Positions 38,642 to 46,485 are shown, counted from the first letter of the stretch. The stretch: 64,000 bases of DNA from Holophagales bacterium (GCA_009843505.1 VYDI01000027.1:103684-167683); one strand, 5' to 3'. Numbers and translations: made by a program. Notes: generated by a model from the sequence alone, not told the origin.

Positions 38642-39454
38642 ATGACGGCGAGGATCCACGACACGGCGATCGTCGATCGCTCGGCCGAGCTGGGCGACGG
38701 CGTGGTCGTCGGCGCCTACGCGGTGATCGGGTCCGGCGTTCAGATCGGCGACGACACGGAGATCAGCTCGCACGCGACGATCCTCGGCGACACGGTCATG
38801 GGACGGGCCAACCGGGTCTTCCCCTACGCCGCGATCGGATTCGACCCGCAGGACCTCAAGTACGAGGGCGAGTCGAGCCGGCTCGTGATCGGCGACGGCA
38901 ACCAGTTCCGCGAGTTCTCGACGATCAACCGGGGTACCGCGTTCGGCGGCGGCATCACGCGGATCGGCGACGACAACCTGTTCATGACGCAGACCCACGT
39001 CGGCCACGACAGTCAGGTCGGCAGCCGAACGGTGTTCACGAACGGCGGCACCCTGGCCGGCCACGTGGAGGTCGAGGACGACGCCACGATCGGTGCCTTC
39101 TCGGCGGTCCACCAGTTCTGTCGGGTGGGTCGGCATGCCTACATCGGCGGCTACTCCGTGATCACGATGGACGCGCTGCCGTTCTGCATCACGGTGGGGA
39201 TCAAGCCGGCCTGCATGGGCGTGAACCGCATCGGACTCGAGCGCAAGGGCAAGTCGGCGGAGGACATCCGATCGATCGAGCGGGCCGTGCGGGTGCTCAC
39301 CCGCTCGCGGAGGAACACGACCCAGGCGCTGGAGGAGCTCGACGCCGAGCATGCCGGCCACGCGGACGTCGATGCCCTGATCGCCTTCATCAGGAGTTCC
39401 GACCGGGGCTTCATCCGCTCGGCGCGGCGCGGTTCCCGCGGCGCCCGCTCGTGA
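38642..39454 (+). CDS. lpxA: acyl-ACP--UDP-N-acetylglucosamine O-acyltransferase LpxA
   Basis: This is a 270-residue protein with a hexapeptide-repeat beta-helix (about 1-185) and a C-terminal helical domain. Diagnostic blocks are FPYAAIGFDPQDLKYEGE, FREFSTINRGT, MTQTHVGHDSQVG (catalytic His in GHD), GAFSAVHQFCRVG and GIKPACMGVNRIGLERKG. It performs the first lipid A step, transferring 3-hydroxyacyl to UDP-GlcNAc. The gene immediately downstream is a Gfo/Idh oxidoreductase rather than lpxB, an arrangement known from organisms whose LpxA uses the 3-amino sugar nucleotide. Confidence 0.95.
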   Translation: MTARIHDTAIVDRSAELGDGVVVGAYAVIGSGVQIGDDTEISSHATILGDTVMGRANRVFPYAAIGFDPQDLKYEGESSRLVIGDGNQFREFSTINRGTAFGGGITRIGDDNLFMTQTHVGHDSQVGSRTVFTNGGTLAGHVEVEDDATIGAFSAVHQFCRVGRHAYIGGYSVITMDALPFCITVGIKPACMGVNRIGLERKGKSAEDIRSIERAVRVLTRSRRNTTQALEELDAEHAGHADVDALIAFIRSSDRGFIRSARRGSRGARS

Positions 39455-39470
39455 AGGACGGGAGTTCGCC

Positions 39471-40457
39471 CTGAGCGCGGAAGCTCAGGTACGGGCCGCC
39501 GTGGTCGGCGCCGGCGCGATGGGACGCCACCACGTCCGTCTGCTGTCTCGCCTGCTGGGGCCCGACTCGGTGTTCGTGGTCGACGCGGATCCGGCGCGGG
39601 CGGAACACGCCGCGCTCGAGCATGGGGCGTCGGTCGCGGCCGGGATCGACGAGGTCCTGAACGCGGTGGACGTCGCCGTCGTCGCCGTGCCGACGGTCGA
39701 CCACCTGGAGGTTTCGGCGCGTCTGATCGAGGCCGATGTTCACGTGCTGGTGGAGAAGCCGATCGCGGCGGATCTCGACCTTGCGGATGCCATGATCGCG
39801 GCGGCTGCGTCCCGCGGCGTCGTCCTGGCGGTGGGGCATGTCGAGTTCTACAATCCGGCCGTTCAGCAAGTGCTGGCGCTGGGGCTCGAGCCCCGCTTCG
39901 TCGAAGTCGAACGGATGTCGCCGTTCAGCCCGCGCAGCCTGGATGTGGACGTTGTCCTTGACCTGATGATTCACGACCTGCAGATCCTCCACGCCCTCGA
40001 CCCGAGTCCGGTGCGAGAGGTGCGGGCCGTGGGGATCGACGTCCTTTCGGACCGGGTCGACATCGCCGACGCGCGGATCGAACTCGAGTCCGGTTGCGTG
40101 GCGAACCTGACCGCTTCCCGCGTCTCGGCCGACCGCGTGCGCCAGTTGCGGGTCTTCTTCGAGGATCGCTACTTCTCGCTCGACTACCAGAAGCAGACGG
40201 TACGGGGGGCGCGGCGCGTGCGCGGTGAAGAGAACGTGCCCGGCGGAGACTCCGTGTCCGCCGGCGGGCCGGCGGGCCGGATCCTCCCCGCCGATCTCGA
40301 GGTCGACGGCGGCGAGCCGCTGCGGCTCGAGCTCGAGGGGTTTCTCGACCGCTGTGCCGGCGGCGGGGCGCCGTTCGTCGACGGCGCGGCGGGCCGGCGG
40401 GCGCTGGAGACGGCCCTGCTCGTGAACTCGACGATAGCCGGGAGCGCCGGCGCATGA
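39471..40457 (+). CDS. Gfo/Idh/MocA-family oxidoreductase (GnnA-like candidate)
   Basis: A GTG at 39501 would begin inside the Rossmann strand (VVGAGAMG), so the start is placed at CTG 39471, which has GGGAG 6-7 bases upstream and yields the usual N-terminal residues SAEAQVRAAVVGAGAMG. The product is then 328 residues. The NAD(P)-binding domain spans about 8-130, with HVLVEKPIAADL as the conserved EKP motif. VLDLMIHDLQILHAL carries the catalytic-type HD residues. The C-terminal domain is a beta-sheet typical of the family. By position after lpxA it may be GnnA, which oxidises UDP-GlcNAc at C3 on the way to a 2,3-diamino sugar; no aminotransferase (GnnB) is adjacent. Its stop overlaps mtnP. 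Confidence 0.8.
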   Translation: MSAEAQVRAAVVGAGAMGRHHVRLLSRLLGPDSVFVVDADPARAEHAALEHGASVAAGIDEVLNAVDVAVVAVPTVDHLEVSARLIEADVHVLVEKPIAADLDLADAMIAAAASRGVVLAVGHVEFYNPAVQQVLALGLEPRFVEVERMSPFSPRSLDVDVVLDLMIHDLQILHALDPSPVREVRAVGIDVLSDRVDIADARIELESGCVANLTASRVSADRVRQLRVFFEDRYFSLDYQKQTVRGARRVRGEENVPGGDSVSAGGPAGRILPADLEVDGGEPLRLELEGFLDRCAGGGAPFVDGAAGRRALETALLVNSTIAGSAGA

Positions 40458-41347
40458 GCGTTGACACTTACCCGATCGGGATCATCGGCGGCTCCGGTCT
40501 CTACGGCATGGAGGAGCTCGACGTTCACGAGGAACGGGCGATCGCGACGCCGTTCGGAAGTCCGTCGGAGGTCTTCGTGCTCGGTGAACTCAGGGGCCGC
40601 CCCGTCGCCTTCCTGGCCCGGCACGGCCGCGGTCACCGCATCCTGCCCAGCGAACTGAACTTCCGCGCCAACATTTATGCCTTCAAGAGCTTGGGCGTGG
40701 AGCGGCTGATCTCGCTCTCCGCGGTCGGCTCGCTGCGGCGGCGTTACCAGCCGACCCACATCGTGGTGCCGGACCAGTTCATCGACCGCACGCGGCACCG
40801 TCCGGATACTTTCTTCGGTAACGGGCTGGCGGCCCACGTCGCCTTCGCCGATCCGATCTGCCCGCTGCTGATGGAGGTCTGCGCCGACCAGGCGGCCGCG
40901 GCCGGCGCGGTGGTCCATCGCGGCGGCATCTACGTGTGCATGGAGGGGCCTCAGTTCTCGACTCGCGCCGAGTCCTTCATGCACAGGAGTTGGGGCGCAG
41001 ACGTGATCGGAATGACGAACCTGCAGGAGGCCAAGCTCGCCCGCGAGGCGGAGATCTGCTACGCGACCCTGGCCCTCATTACGGACTACGACTGCTGGCA
41101 CGAGGAGGAAGAGGACGTGACGGTCGAGGCCGTGCTCGCGGTCCTGCGGCAGAACGCGCGCACCGCCCAGGCCGCGGTTGCCAGGATCGTCGAGTCCTTG
41201 CCGGAAGAGCGCCGGCCCGGAGCGTGTCCCTGCATCAATGCGCTGGAGCACGCCCTGATCACCGATCCGGCGGTCGTTCCGGCGTCCGTTCTGCGCGATC
41301 TGGCGCCGATTGTCGGTCGCCTACTCGGCAACGGTCGCGACCGATGA
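40454..41347 (+). CDS. mtnP: S-methyl-5'-thioadenosine phosphorylase
   Basis: This is a 297-residue protein of the nucleoside phosphorylase-II/MTAP family, ATG overlapping the previous stop. Motifs are IGIIGGSGLYGMEEL, FLARHGRGHRILPSELNFRA in part, LISLSAVGSL, VVPDQFIDRT, CMEGPQFSTRAES, VIGMTNLQEAKLAREAEICY and TDYDCWH. It phosphorolyses methylthioadenosine (from polyamine or quorum-signal synthesis) to adenine and methylthioribose-1-phosphate. The adenine can be used by Apt, encoded three genes downstream. Purine specificity within the family can shift, so adenosine or inosine use is not excluded. Confidence 0.93.
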   Translation: MSVDTYPIGIIGGSGLYGMEELDVHEERAIATPFGSPSEVFVLGELRGRPVAFLARHGRGHRILPSELNFRANIYAFKSLGVERLISLSAVGSLRRRYQPTHIVVPDQFIDRTRHRPDTFFGNGLAAHVAFADPICPLLMEVCADQAAAAGAVVHRGGIYVCMEGPQFSTRAESFMHRSWGADVIGMTNLQEAKLAREAEICYATLALITDYDCWHEEEEDVTVEAVLAVLRQNARTAQAAVARIVESLPEERRPGACPCINALEHALITDPAVVPASVLRDLAPIVGRLLGNGRDR

Positions 41348-42126
41348 GTGCCGCCAGACTTCTCCTGACGAATGACGACGGCGTTGACGCGCCGGGTCTG
41401 CGCAGCCTTGCCGCGGCGCTCGACGGAGCGTCGACCGCCAGGGGACCGATCACCTACGATGTGGTGGCCCCGGAGCGCGAGCAAAGCGGTTGCAGCCAGG
41501 CGCTGACCCTGTTCCGGCCGCTGCGCGCGAAGCGGGTGCGGGAGGGCTGGTTCGCGGTGGACGGGACGCCCTCCGATTGCGTCAACCTGGCGGTTCACTC
41601 GCTGCTGGAGCAGCGTCCCGATCTGCTCGTGTCGGGGGTCAACATGGGGGTCAACCTGGGTGACGACGTGACCCACAGCGGCACGGTGGGCGCGGCGCTC
41701 GAGGGACGGCTCGCAGGCGTGCCGGCAGTCGCGTTCTCCCAGGAGTACCGGAAGGCCCGCCGCGCCGACATGGAACGCGCCGCGGCGCTGGCCGCCCGCG
41801 CGATCGTCTCGCTCGTCGAGCAGGGAATTCCCGAGCGCCTGCTGCTCAACGTGAACTTCCCGTTCGACCCGCCCCGCGGGGTCAGGGTCGCGCGACTCGG
41901 CCGGCGGCCCTACCGCAACACGGTCGTCGAACAGGCGGATCCGCGGGGCGGCACGATGTACTGGATCGTCGGCAAGCCGGACCCGGAGCGCCGGCAAGAC
42001 ACGGATGCGGCCGCGATCAGGGACGGCTTCATCTCGATCACGCCGCTTACCGCCGACCTGACCGACGGCGAGTCGCTCGACGCCGGCGACGGATTTCTGC
42101 CTGGTCTCGCGGGAGCCCTGGGTTGA
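41344..42126 (+). CDS. surE: 5'/3'-nucleotidase SurE
   Basis: This is a 260-residue protein, ATG overlapping the mtnP stop. SurE signatures are LLLTNDDGVDAPGL at the N-terminus with metal ligands Asp-Asp, VVAPEREQSG, VDGTPSDCVNLAV, VSGVNMGVNLGDDVTHSGTVGAA in part (Asn and Ser/Thr metal-site residues), and NVNFP. It dephosphorylates nucleoside monophosphates and related esters in the cytoplasm. The surE-pcm pairing is widely conserved and linked to stationary-phase survival. Its stop overlaps the TTG of pcm. Confidence 0.95.
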   Translation: MSAARLLLTNDDGVDAPGLRSLAAALDGASTARGPITYDVVAPEREQSGCSQALTLFRPLRAKRVREGWFAVDGTPSDCVNLAVHSLLEQRPDLLVSGVNMGVNLGDDVTHSGTVGAALEGRLAGVPAVAFSQEYRKARRADMERAAALAARAIVSLVEQGIPERLLLNVNFPFDPPRGVRVARLGRRPYRNTVVEQADPRGGTMYWIVGKPDPERRQDTDAAAIRDGFISITPLTADLTDGESLDAGDGFLPGLAGALG

Positions 42127-42812
42127 AGACGGAAACGGCCGGTCCGGGCGGTGGATACCCCTACGCCCGCCGCCGCATGGTGGCGAACCTGGTCGAACGC
42201 GGCGGTCTGCGGGACGAGCGGGTGATCGCCGCTTTCGAGCGGGTGCCGCGCCACCTGTTCGTGCCCGAGCATCTGGTCAATGACGCGTATGGCGACCACG
42301 CGCTACCGATCGGTTGCGAGCAGACGATCTCCCAGCCCTACGTGGTGGCGCGCATGACCGAGGACCTGGGCGTGCGGGAGGACGACTCCGTGCTGGAGAT
42401 CGGCACCGGCTCCGGCTACCAGACGGCGATCCTCGCATTGCTGGCGCACCGGATCTACAGCATTGAGCGGGTGGGCCGGTTGGCGCGCGAGGCGATCGGC
42501 CGGATCCAGGCCCTCGAGCTGCCGAACGTCAAGGTTCAGGTCTTCGACGGCACGGTCGGCTGGAGCGCCGAAGCCCCATTCGACCGGATCCTCGTGGCCG
42601 CCGCCGCGCCGCGAGTTCCGGACTCACTCCTCGAACAACTGGCGCCGGGCGGGCGTCTTGTGATCCCTGAGGGCGACCGCCACGAACAGCGCCTGGTCGC
42701 CTACGAGAAGCACAACAACGGCACCGTCGCTCGCGAGCTCGGCGAAGCGGTGCGCTTCGTGCCGCTGATCGGCCGTCACGGTTGGAAGACGAAGGCCGAG
42801 GCGGCCCAGTAA
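42123..42812 (+). CDS. pcm: protein-L-isoaspartate O-methyltransferase
   Basis: This is a 229-residue SAM-dependent methyltransferase with a TTG start overlapping the surE stop. Motifs are RVPRHLFVPEHL, LPIGCEQTISQPYVVARM, VLEIGTGSGYQTAILA (SAM site), FDRILVAAAAPRVP and LAPGGRLVIPEG. It repairs isoaspartyl residues in aged proteins. It follows surE directly, as in many bacteria. Confidence 0.95.
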   Translation: MKTETAGPGGGYPYARRRMVANLVERGGLRDERVIAAFERVPRHLFVPEHLVNDAYGDHALPIGCEQTISQPYVVARMTEDLGVREDDSVLEIGTGSGYQTAILALLAHRIYSIERVGRLAREAIGRIQALELPNVKVQVFDGTVGWSAEAPFDRILVAAAAPRVPDSLLEQLAPGGRLVIPEGDRHEQRLVAYEKHNNGTVARELGEAVRFVPLIGRHGWKTKAEAAQ

Positions 42813-42827
42813 CGCGGAGGGGCGGAC

Positions 42828-43379
42828 ATGAGGGGTGATCCGGCCGGGGCCAAGGATCCGGCGAAGTGGCTGAAGGAGCGGATCCGCGAAGTTCCCGACT
42901 TTCCGAAACCGGGCATTCTGTACAAGGACATCACGACGCTGCTCAAGGACCCGGTGGCGCTGCGCGAGACCGCCGACCGGCTCGCGGAGCGGTTCGCCGG
43001 GCGGCGCATCGAGCAGGTGGTGGGAATCGAGGCGCGGGGCTTCATCTTCGGTCCCCTCGTGGCGAACCGGCTGAACGTGGGTTTCGTGCCCGTGCGCAAA
43101 CCGGGGAAGCTGCCGGCCGAGACGGCTGCGCGCAGCTACGAGCTCGAGTACGGCCGCGACACCCTGGAGGTGCATCTCGACGGCGTCGCCGATGGCGAGC
43201 GCGTCGTTCTGGTCGACGACCTGCTGGCGACGGGCGGCACCGCGAAGGCGGCGGCGGAGCTCATCGAGTCCGTCGGCGGAACGGTCGACGCGATCGGATT
43301 CGTGGTCGAGTTGACCTACCTGGACGGCCGCCGCCGGCTCGATGGATACGACGTGGTTGAATCCCTCGTCCGATACTGA
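42828..43379 (+). CDS. apt: adenine phosphoribosyltransferase
   Basis: This is a 183-residue type I PRTase with an ATG behind CGGAGGGG. Signatures are [21 protein letters not shown] in part, [43 protein letters not shown] and [20 protein letters not shown] (PRPP loop). It converts adenine to AMP. It sits 15 bases after pcm and probably uses adenine released by MtnP of the same cluster. Confidence 0.96.
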   Translation: MRGDPAGAKDPAKWLKERIREVPDFPKPGILYKDITTLLKDPVALRETADRLAERFAGRRIEQVVGIEARGFIFGPLVANRLNVGFVPVRKPGKLPAETAARSYELEYGRDTLEVHLDGVADGERVVLVDDLLATGGTAKAAAELIESVGGTVDAIGFVVELTYLDGRRRLDGYDVVESLVRY

Positions 43380-43414
43380 GATCCTTCGACGGTCGTCGCG
43401 GCGGCGGTTCCAGA

Positions 43415-43491
43415 GCGCCTGTAGCTCAGCCGGATAGAGCGGCGGATTCCTAATCCGCAGGTCGGGGGTTCGAGTCCCTCCAGGCGCACCA
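43415..43491 (+). tRNA. tRNA-Arg (anticodon CCT), CCA encoded
   Basis: A complete cloverleaf is visible: acceptor GCGCCTG/CAGGCGC (7 bp), D arm GCTC...GAGC, and anticodon arm GCGGA/TCCGC with loop TTCCTAA, giving anticodon CCT (reads AGG, Arg). The T arm has TTCGAGT in the loop, then discriminator A and an encoded CCA. It lies 35 bases after apt on the same strand and is followed without a gap by a degenerate copy of itself. Confidence 0.95.
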
Positions 43492-43570
43492 CAGCCTGCA
43501 TCTCAGCGGATGGCGCGACAGGGATTCCCAATCAGCAGGCAAGGGGGTTCGAGTCCCTCCAGGCGCACCA
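43492..43570 (+). pseudogene. degenerate tandem copy of the tRNA-Arg gene (tRNA pseudogene)
   Basis: Beginning at the base after the CCA of the intact tRNA, 79 bases align along the whole length of that tRNA with roughly five-sixths identity by hand alignment. The last 30 bases (43543-43572) are identical to 43464-43493, covering the T arm, acceptor strand, CCA and two more bases. The 5' half is damaged: two of seven acceptor pairs are lost, the D stem is disrupted, and three of five anticodon-stem pairs are broken. The anticodon-loop equivalent reads CCC instead of CCT. It is unlikely to fold as a working tRNA. Tandem duplication with decay, or an old integration-site repeat, are both possible. 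Confidence 0.8.
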
Positions 43571-43591
43571 CAAACGCGCCGCGCCTCGCTA

Positions 43592-43777
43592 CTACTCTTC
43601 GATCTCGCGCTTGGGCTTGTCCTCGGCCTCGTCCTCGTCCGGTCCCTTCAGGCCCTGCTTGAAGTTGCGGATGCCGCTGCCCAGGCCGCCCGCCAGCTTC
43701 GGAATGCGGCTGGCGCCGAAGATCAGGACGACGATCGCGAGAACGATCAGGAGTTCGCCGAATCCCAGGGTGGGCAT
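43592..43777 (-). CDS. tatA: Sec-independent translocase subunit TatA
   Basis: This is a 61-residue protein with an ATG preceded by GGAG. The N-terminus MPTLGFGELLIVLAIVVLIF is the single membrane span, followed by the FGASRIPKL hinge, an amphipathic helix (GSGIRNFKQGLKG) and a charged tail. This is the TatA/TatE pattern. TatA forms the pore-like assembly exporting folded proteins. TatB and TatC are not in the window, so it is a stand-alone tatA. Confidence 0.93.
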   Translation of the reverse strand: MPTLGFGELLIVLAIVVLIFGASRIPKLAGGLGSGIRNFKQGLKGPDEDEAEDKPKREIEE

Positions 43778-43879
43778 CTTGGGTGCTCCAGTGGTTTGTT
43801 TAGCCGGCCCCCTTCACAGCCGGGGCCGTTGGCCAAGTCTGCCACACGGTCGCTCGAGTCGCGGGCATGCCGTTCTGGC

Positions 43880-43999
43880 TTGCATGGAACCGGCCGCCCG
43901 ACAAGGAGCCGGCCTTGCGGCCGGCGCGTCTCCCTGGCCGCCTTCGGCGGCAGCCGGCGGGGACGCCGGCGCACCCAGTGGGCGGCCAGTTCCATGCAA
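43880..43999. repeat. 120-bp inverted-repeat element with nested hairpins (dispersed repeat copy 2)
   Basis: The element is bounded by 20-base inverted arms (43880-43899 and 43980-43999) with one mismatch. Between them lie three further hairpins: 7 bp at 43908-43925, a stem with TTCG-type loop at 43937-43951, and 7 bp at 43953-43970. The 27-base stretch 43953-43979 is the exact reverse complement of 35489-35515. No protein is encoded inside, so it is a short, non-autonomous, REP- or MITE-like structured repeat rather than an insertion sequence. Confidence 0.65.
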
Positions 44000-44027
44000 G
44001 CCCGCGCTGCGAAGACGCAGCGCGGGC
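44000..44027. repeat. perfect 12-bp hairpin with AAGA loop
   Basis: GCCCGCGCTGCG and CGCAGCGCGGGC pair perfectly around a 4-base loop, directly abutting the 120-bp inverted-repeat element. There is no T-tract. It lies just before TAGGGT (44031-44036), a possible -10 box for the TPR gene. Confidence 0.65.
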
Positions 44028-44060
44028 TGCTAGGGTTCGCCGCGTCGGAGGAGATGCGGA

Positions 44061-44900
44061 ATGAGCCGGTTGACACGAGACGAGATACGGCGCGACGAGG
44101 TTCGGGAGGCTGTCTTTTCGGCTTCCACGTGGTTCGCGGAGCATGTTCGACAGATCCTGATGGGCGTCGTCGCGGTCATCGCCGTGGTCGTCGGAGCCGT
44201 GCTGTTCCTGAACTACCAGGATGGCCGGGAGAAGGAGGCCAGCTACCAGCTCAGCGCGGCCCTGAAGGTCTACCGGGCGCCGATCGACGCGCCGGTGACG
44301 GACGCAATCGACGACCTGTTCGGCACGCCTCCCGACAGCGCTCCGGAGGAAAGCGCCGTGGAAGAGGCGGAGGCGCCGGATGCCGGGAGCGAAACCGGCG
44401 GCGACGGCCTGAGCTTCGCCTCGGAGGCGGAGCGGCGCTCGGCGGCGAGGACGGAACTCGAGGCCGTGAGGGAGAGTTACGGCTCGACATCGTCCGGCCG
44501 GCTGGCTTCGGTCTACCTCGGGCAGATCGCGGCGGCTGAAGGGGATACCGCGAAGGCGCGGGAGCTGTGGACGAGCTACCTGGAAGCCGCCGGCCGCGAT
44601 CACGCGATCGCCATCGGCGTACAGTTGAACCTCTACAGTCTGGATCGGGCCGAGGGGCGGGGCGAGGAACTGGCCGCCACGCTGCGCGGCGCGGTGGCGA
44701 CCGAATCGTCGCCGCTGCCGAAGGACGCCCTGCTGTTCGAGTTGGCCGCCACGCTGGCGCAACTCGGCGACGAAGAGGGTGCCCGGGAGACCTTCCAGCG
44801 GGTGGTCAACGAGTTCCCGGACAGCGGCTACGCGATCCGCGCCCGGCAGCAGCTCGGCCCCGAAGCGGCGGCCGCGTCGCCGTTCACGTTCGGCGGCTAG
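44061..44900 (+). CDS. membrane-anchored TPR protein (YfgM-like)
   Basis: This is a 279-residue protein with an ATG behind GGAGGAG. The N-terminus is cytoplasmic and acidic/basic mixed. One transmembrane segment lies at about 33-52 (ILMGVVAVIAVVVGAVLFL). A low-complexity acidic linker follows (about 88-120, PEESAVEEAEAPDAG). TPR-like helices run from about 130 to 265 (ASVYLGQIAAAEGDTAKARELW; LAATLAQLGDEEGARETFQRV). Layout and motifs match the YfgM/TPR_21 type of inner-membrane protein that associates with the Sec translocon or BAM lipoproteins; the exact partner is unknown. The next gene is deoA, 26 bases on. Confidence 0.75.
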   Translation: MSRLTRDEIRRDEVREAVFSASTWFAEHVRQILMGVVAVIAVVVGAVLFLNYQDGREKEASYQLSAALKVYRAPIDAPVTDAIDDLFGTPPDSAPEESAVEEAEAPDAGSETGGDGLSFASEAERRSAARTELEAVRESYGSTSSGRLASVYLGQIAAAEGDTAKARELWTSYLEAAGRDHAIAIGVQLNLYSLDRAEGRGEELAATLRGAVATESSPLPKDALLFELAATLAQLGDEEGARETFQRVVNEFPDSGYAIRARQQLGPEAAAASPFTFGG

Positions 44901-44926
44901 GGCCAGTAGCGGCTCGGGACAGCGCG

Positions 44927-46192
44927 ATGGCGACGCCCTTCGACATCCTGAACCGGATGCGGGAGGGGCGGACGCTGACCGCGGCGGAAGTGCGGTCGGT
45001 AGTGGACGGTGCGGCCTCCGGTGCCTGGACCGACGTCCAGCTCGCCGCCTTCCTGATGGCCGCCGCGATGCGAGGGCTCGACCGGGATGAAACGCGGGAG
45101 CTGACCCTGGCGATGCTCGAGTCCGGTGACCAGTGGGCCCTGGCGAAGGACTTCGGTCCCCTGGTCGACAAGCACTCCACCGGCGGCGTGGGCGACACGG
45201 TCAGTCTGATCGCGTTGCCGCTGCTGGCCTCCTGCGGCGTACCGGCGGCCAAGCTGACGGGCCGGGCCCTGGGCCACAGCGGCGGCACCGCCGACAAGCT
45301 GGAGAGCATCCCCGGCGTGCGCCTGGAGCTCGACCGCGCCGGCACCCTCGACCTGCTGGACCGCTTCGGCATGGCGATCGGCATCGCCACCGCCGGCATC
45401 GCACCCGCCGACAAACGTCTTTACGGCCTGCGGGATCGCACGTCGACCGTGAGTTCGATTCCCCTCGTCGTCGGCAGCATTCTGTCCAAGAAACTGGCGC
45501 TCGGAGCGTCCGGGATCGTGTTTGACGTGAAGATCGGCAACGGCGCCTTCTTCCCCGACGCGCGCGACACCCGCTCGCTGGCCTCGAGCCTCGTCGAGAT
45601 CAGCGCCGCTTGCGGCACGCCGGCCGACTACGTCCTGAGCGACATGAACCAGCCCCTGGGTCGCTGGGTCGGCCACGCGGCCGAGGTGCGGGAAGCGCTG
45701 GATTGCCTCGCCGGCGACGGCGATCCACGGCTGCTCGAGGTGGTGGTCGCAGTTTGCCGCAAGGCCGCCCGGCTGGTGGGACGGGAGCTTTCTCCGCGGG
45801 ACATCGACGCGGCGATCGCTTCCGGCGCCGCCCGGCAGAAACTCGTCGACTGGGCCGACGCGCAGGGCGCCAGGCCCGGCTGGGTCGACTCCCTCGACCT
45901 GGCGCCGGTCGAAGCCGTCGTCACTGCCTCCGGGTCGGGGTTCCTTGCAGCCGTCGACTGCCGCCGTATCGGCAACGCCTTCGCCAACGCGTGCCGCCCG
46001 GACCGGGACCCGCACAGCATCGACCACGCCGTCGCGGTTCGCTACGACGTCCGCTTGGGCGAGAAAGTCGAACCCGGCCAGGAACTGGCGCGTCTCTATG
46101 TGCGCCGCGATCCGGAACCGCTACAGCGGGAGGTCGCCGCGGCGCTCGTCATCGGAGAGGAAACCGAGTCGCCGCCAGCCGTGATGGAGTAA
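44927..46192 (+). CDS. deoA: thymidine / pyrimidine-nucleoside phosphorylase
   Basis: This is a 421-residue protein. Diagnostic blocks are AFLMAAAMRGLDRDET, LVDKHSTGGVGDTVSLIALP in part (phosphate site), LTGRALGHSGGTADKLESIPG in part, ADKRLYGLRDRTSTVSS, IVFDVKIGNGAFF and the C-terminal barrel-sandwich domain (about 335-420, AVAVRYDVRLGEKVEPGQELARL). It phosphorolyses thymidine, deoxyuridine or uridine. The start ATG at 44927 gives the standard N-terminus PFDILNRMREG. Confidence 0.94.
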   Translation: MATPFDILNRMREGRTLTAAEVRSVVDGAASGAWTDVQLAAFLMAAAMRGLDRDETRELTLAMLESGDQWALAKDFGPLVDKHSTGGVGDTVSLIALPLLASCGVPAAKLTGRALGHSGGTADKLESIPGVRLELDRAGTLDLLDRFGMAIGIATAGIAPADKRLYGLRDRTSTVSSIPLVVGSILSKKLALGASGIVFDVKIGNGAFFPDARDTRSLASSLVEISAACGTPADYVLSDMNQPLGRWVGHAAEVREALDCLAGDGDPRLLEVVVAVCRKAARLVGRELSPRDIDAAIASGAARQKLVDWADAQGARPGWVDSLDLAPVEAVVTASGSGFLAAVDCRRIGNAFANACRPDRDPHSIDHAVAVRYDVRLGEKVEPGQELARLYVRRDPEPLQREVAAALVIGEETESPPAVME

Positions 46193-46227
46193 CGCGGGCC
46201 GAACGAAGGCAACGGTTGGAAGCGACG

Positions 46228-46485
46228 ATGACCCTGAGCATCAGGAACGAAGAGACCTGTCGTCTCGCGCGCGAACTGGCCCGGCTGACCGGGGAGACGC
46301 TGATCGGCGCCGTCACCGTGGCGCTGCGGGAACGTCTCGCCCGCGAGGAGCGCCGCCGCGACCTGGATGTGCGAGTCGAGGAGCTACTTGCCATTGGCCG
46401 CCGCTGCGCCGAGTCGCTGCAGCCGGGTCCTTCTGCCGTCGAGCACGGCGACCTGCTCTACGACGAGCGCGGTTTGCCGGGGTGA
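46228..46485 (+). CDS. VapB-type antitoxin without an intact toxin partner
   Basis: This 85-residue protein begins MTLSIRNEETCRLARELARL, then TGETLIGAVTVALRERL. This is the ribbon-helix-helix-like VapB family (PF07704-type) usually paired with a PIN toxin. The C-terminal part, with AVEHGDLLYDERGLPG, is the typical toxin-contacting tail. Its stop overlaps GTGATTGTG, which encodes Val-Ile-Val like the opening of many VapC toxins, but the frame then continues with unrelated basic residues and stops soon after. The toxin therefore appears lost, probably when the mcrBC genes arrived. It may still regulate transcription or neutralise related toxins. Confidence 0.75.
   Translation: MTLSIRNEETCRLARELARLTGETLIGAVTVALRERLAREERRRDLDVRVEELLAIGRRCAESLQPGPSAVEHGDLLYDERGLPG

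Noticed and set aside
43492-43570. Second tRNA read as functional tRNA-Gly (anticodon CCC)
   Set aside because: Three of five anticodon-stem pairs and two of seven acceptor pairs are lost and the D stem is disrupted, so a working tRNA is unlikely.
43464-43572. attL/attR pair of an integrated element
   Set aside because: The two identical 30-base ends are only 49 bases apart, no integrase gene is in the window, and homology extends across the whole tRNA, favouring tandem duplication.
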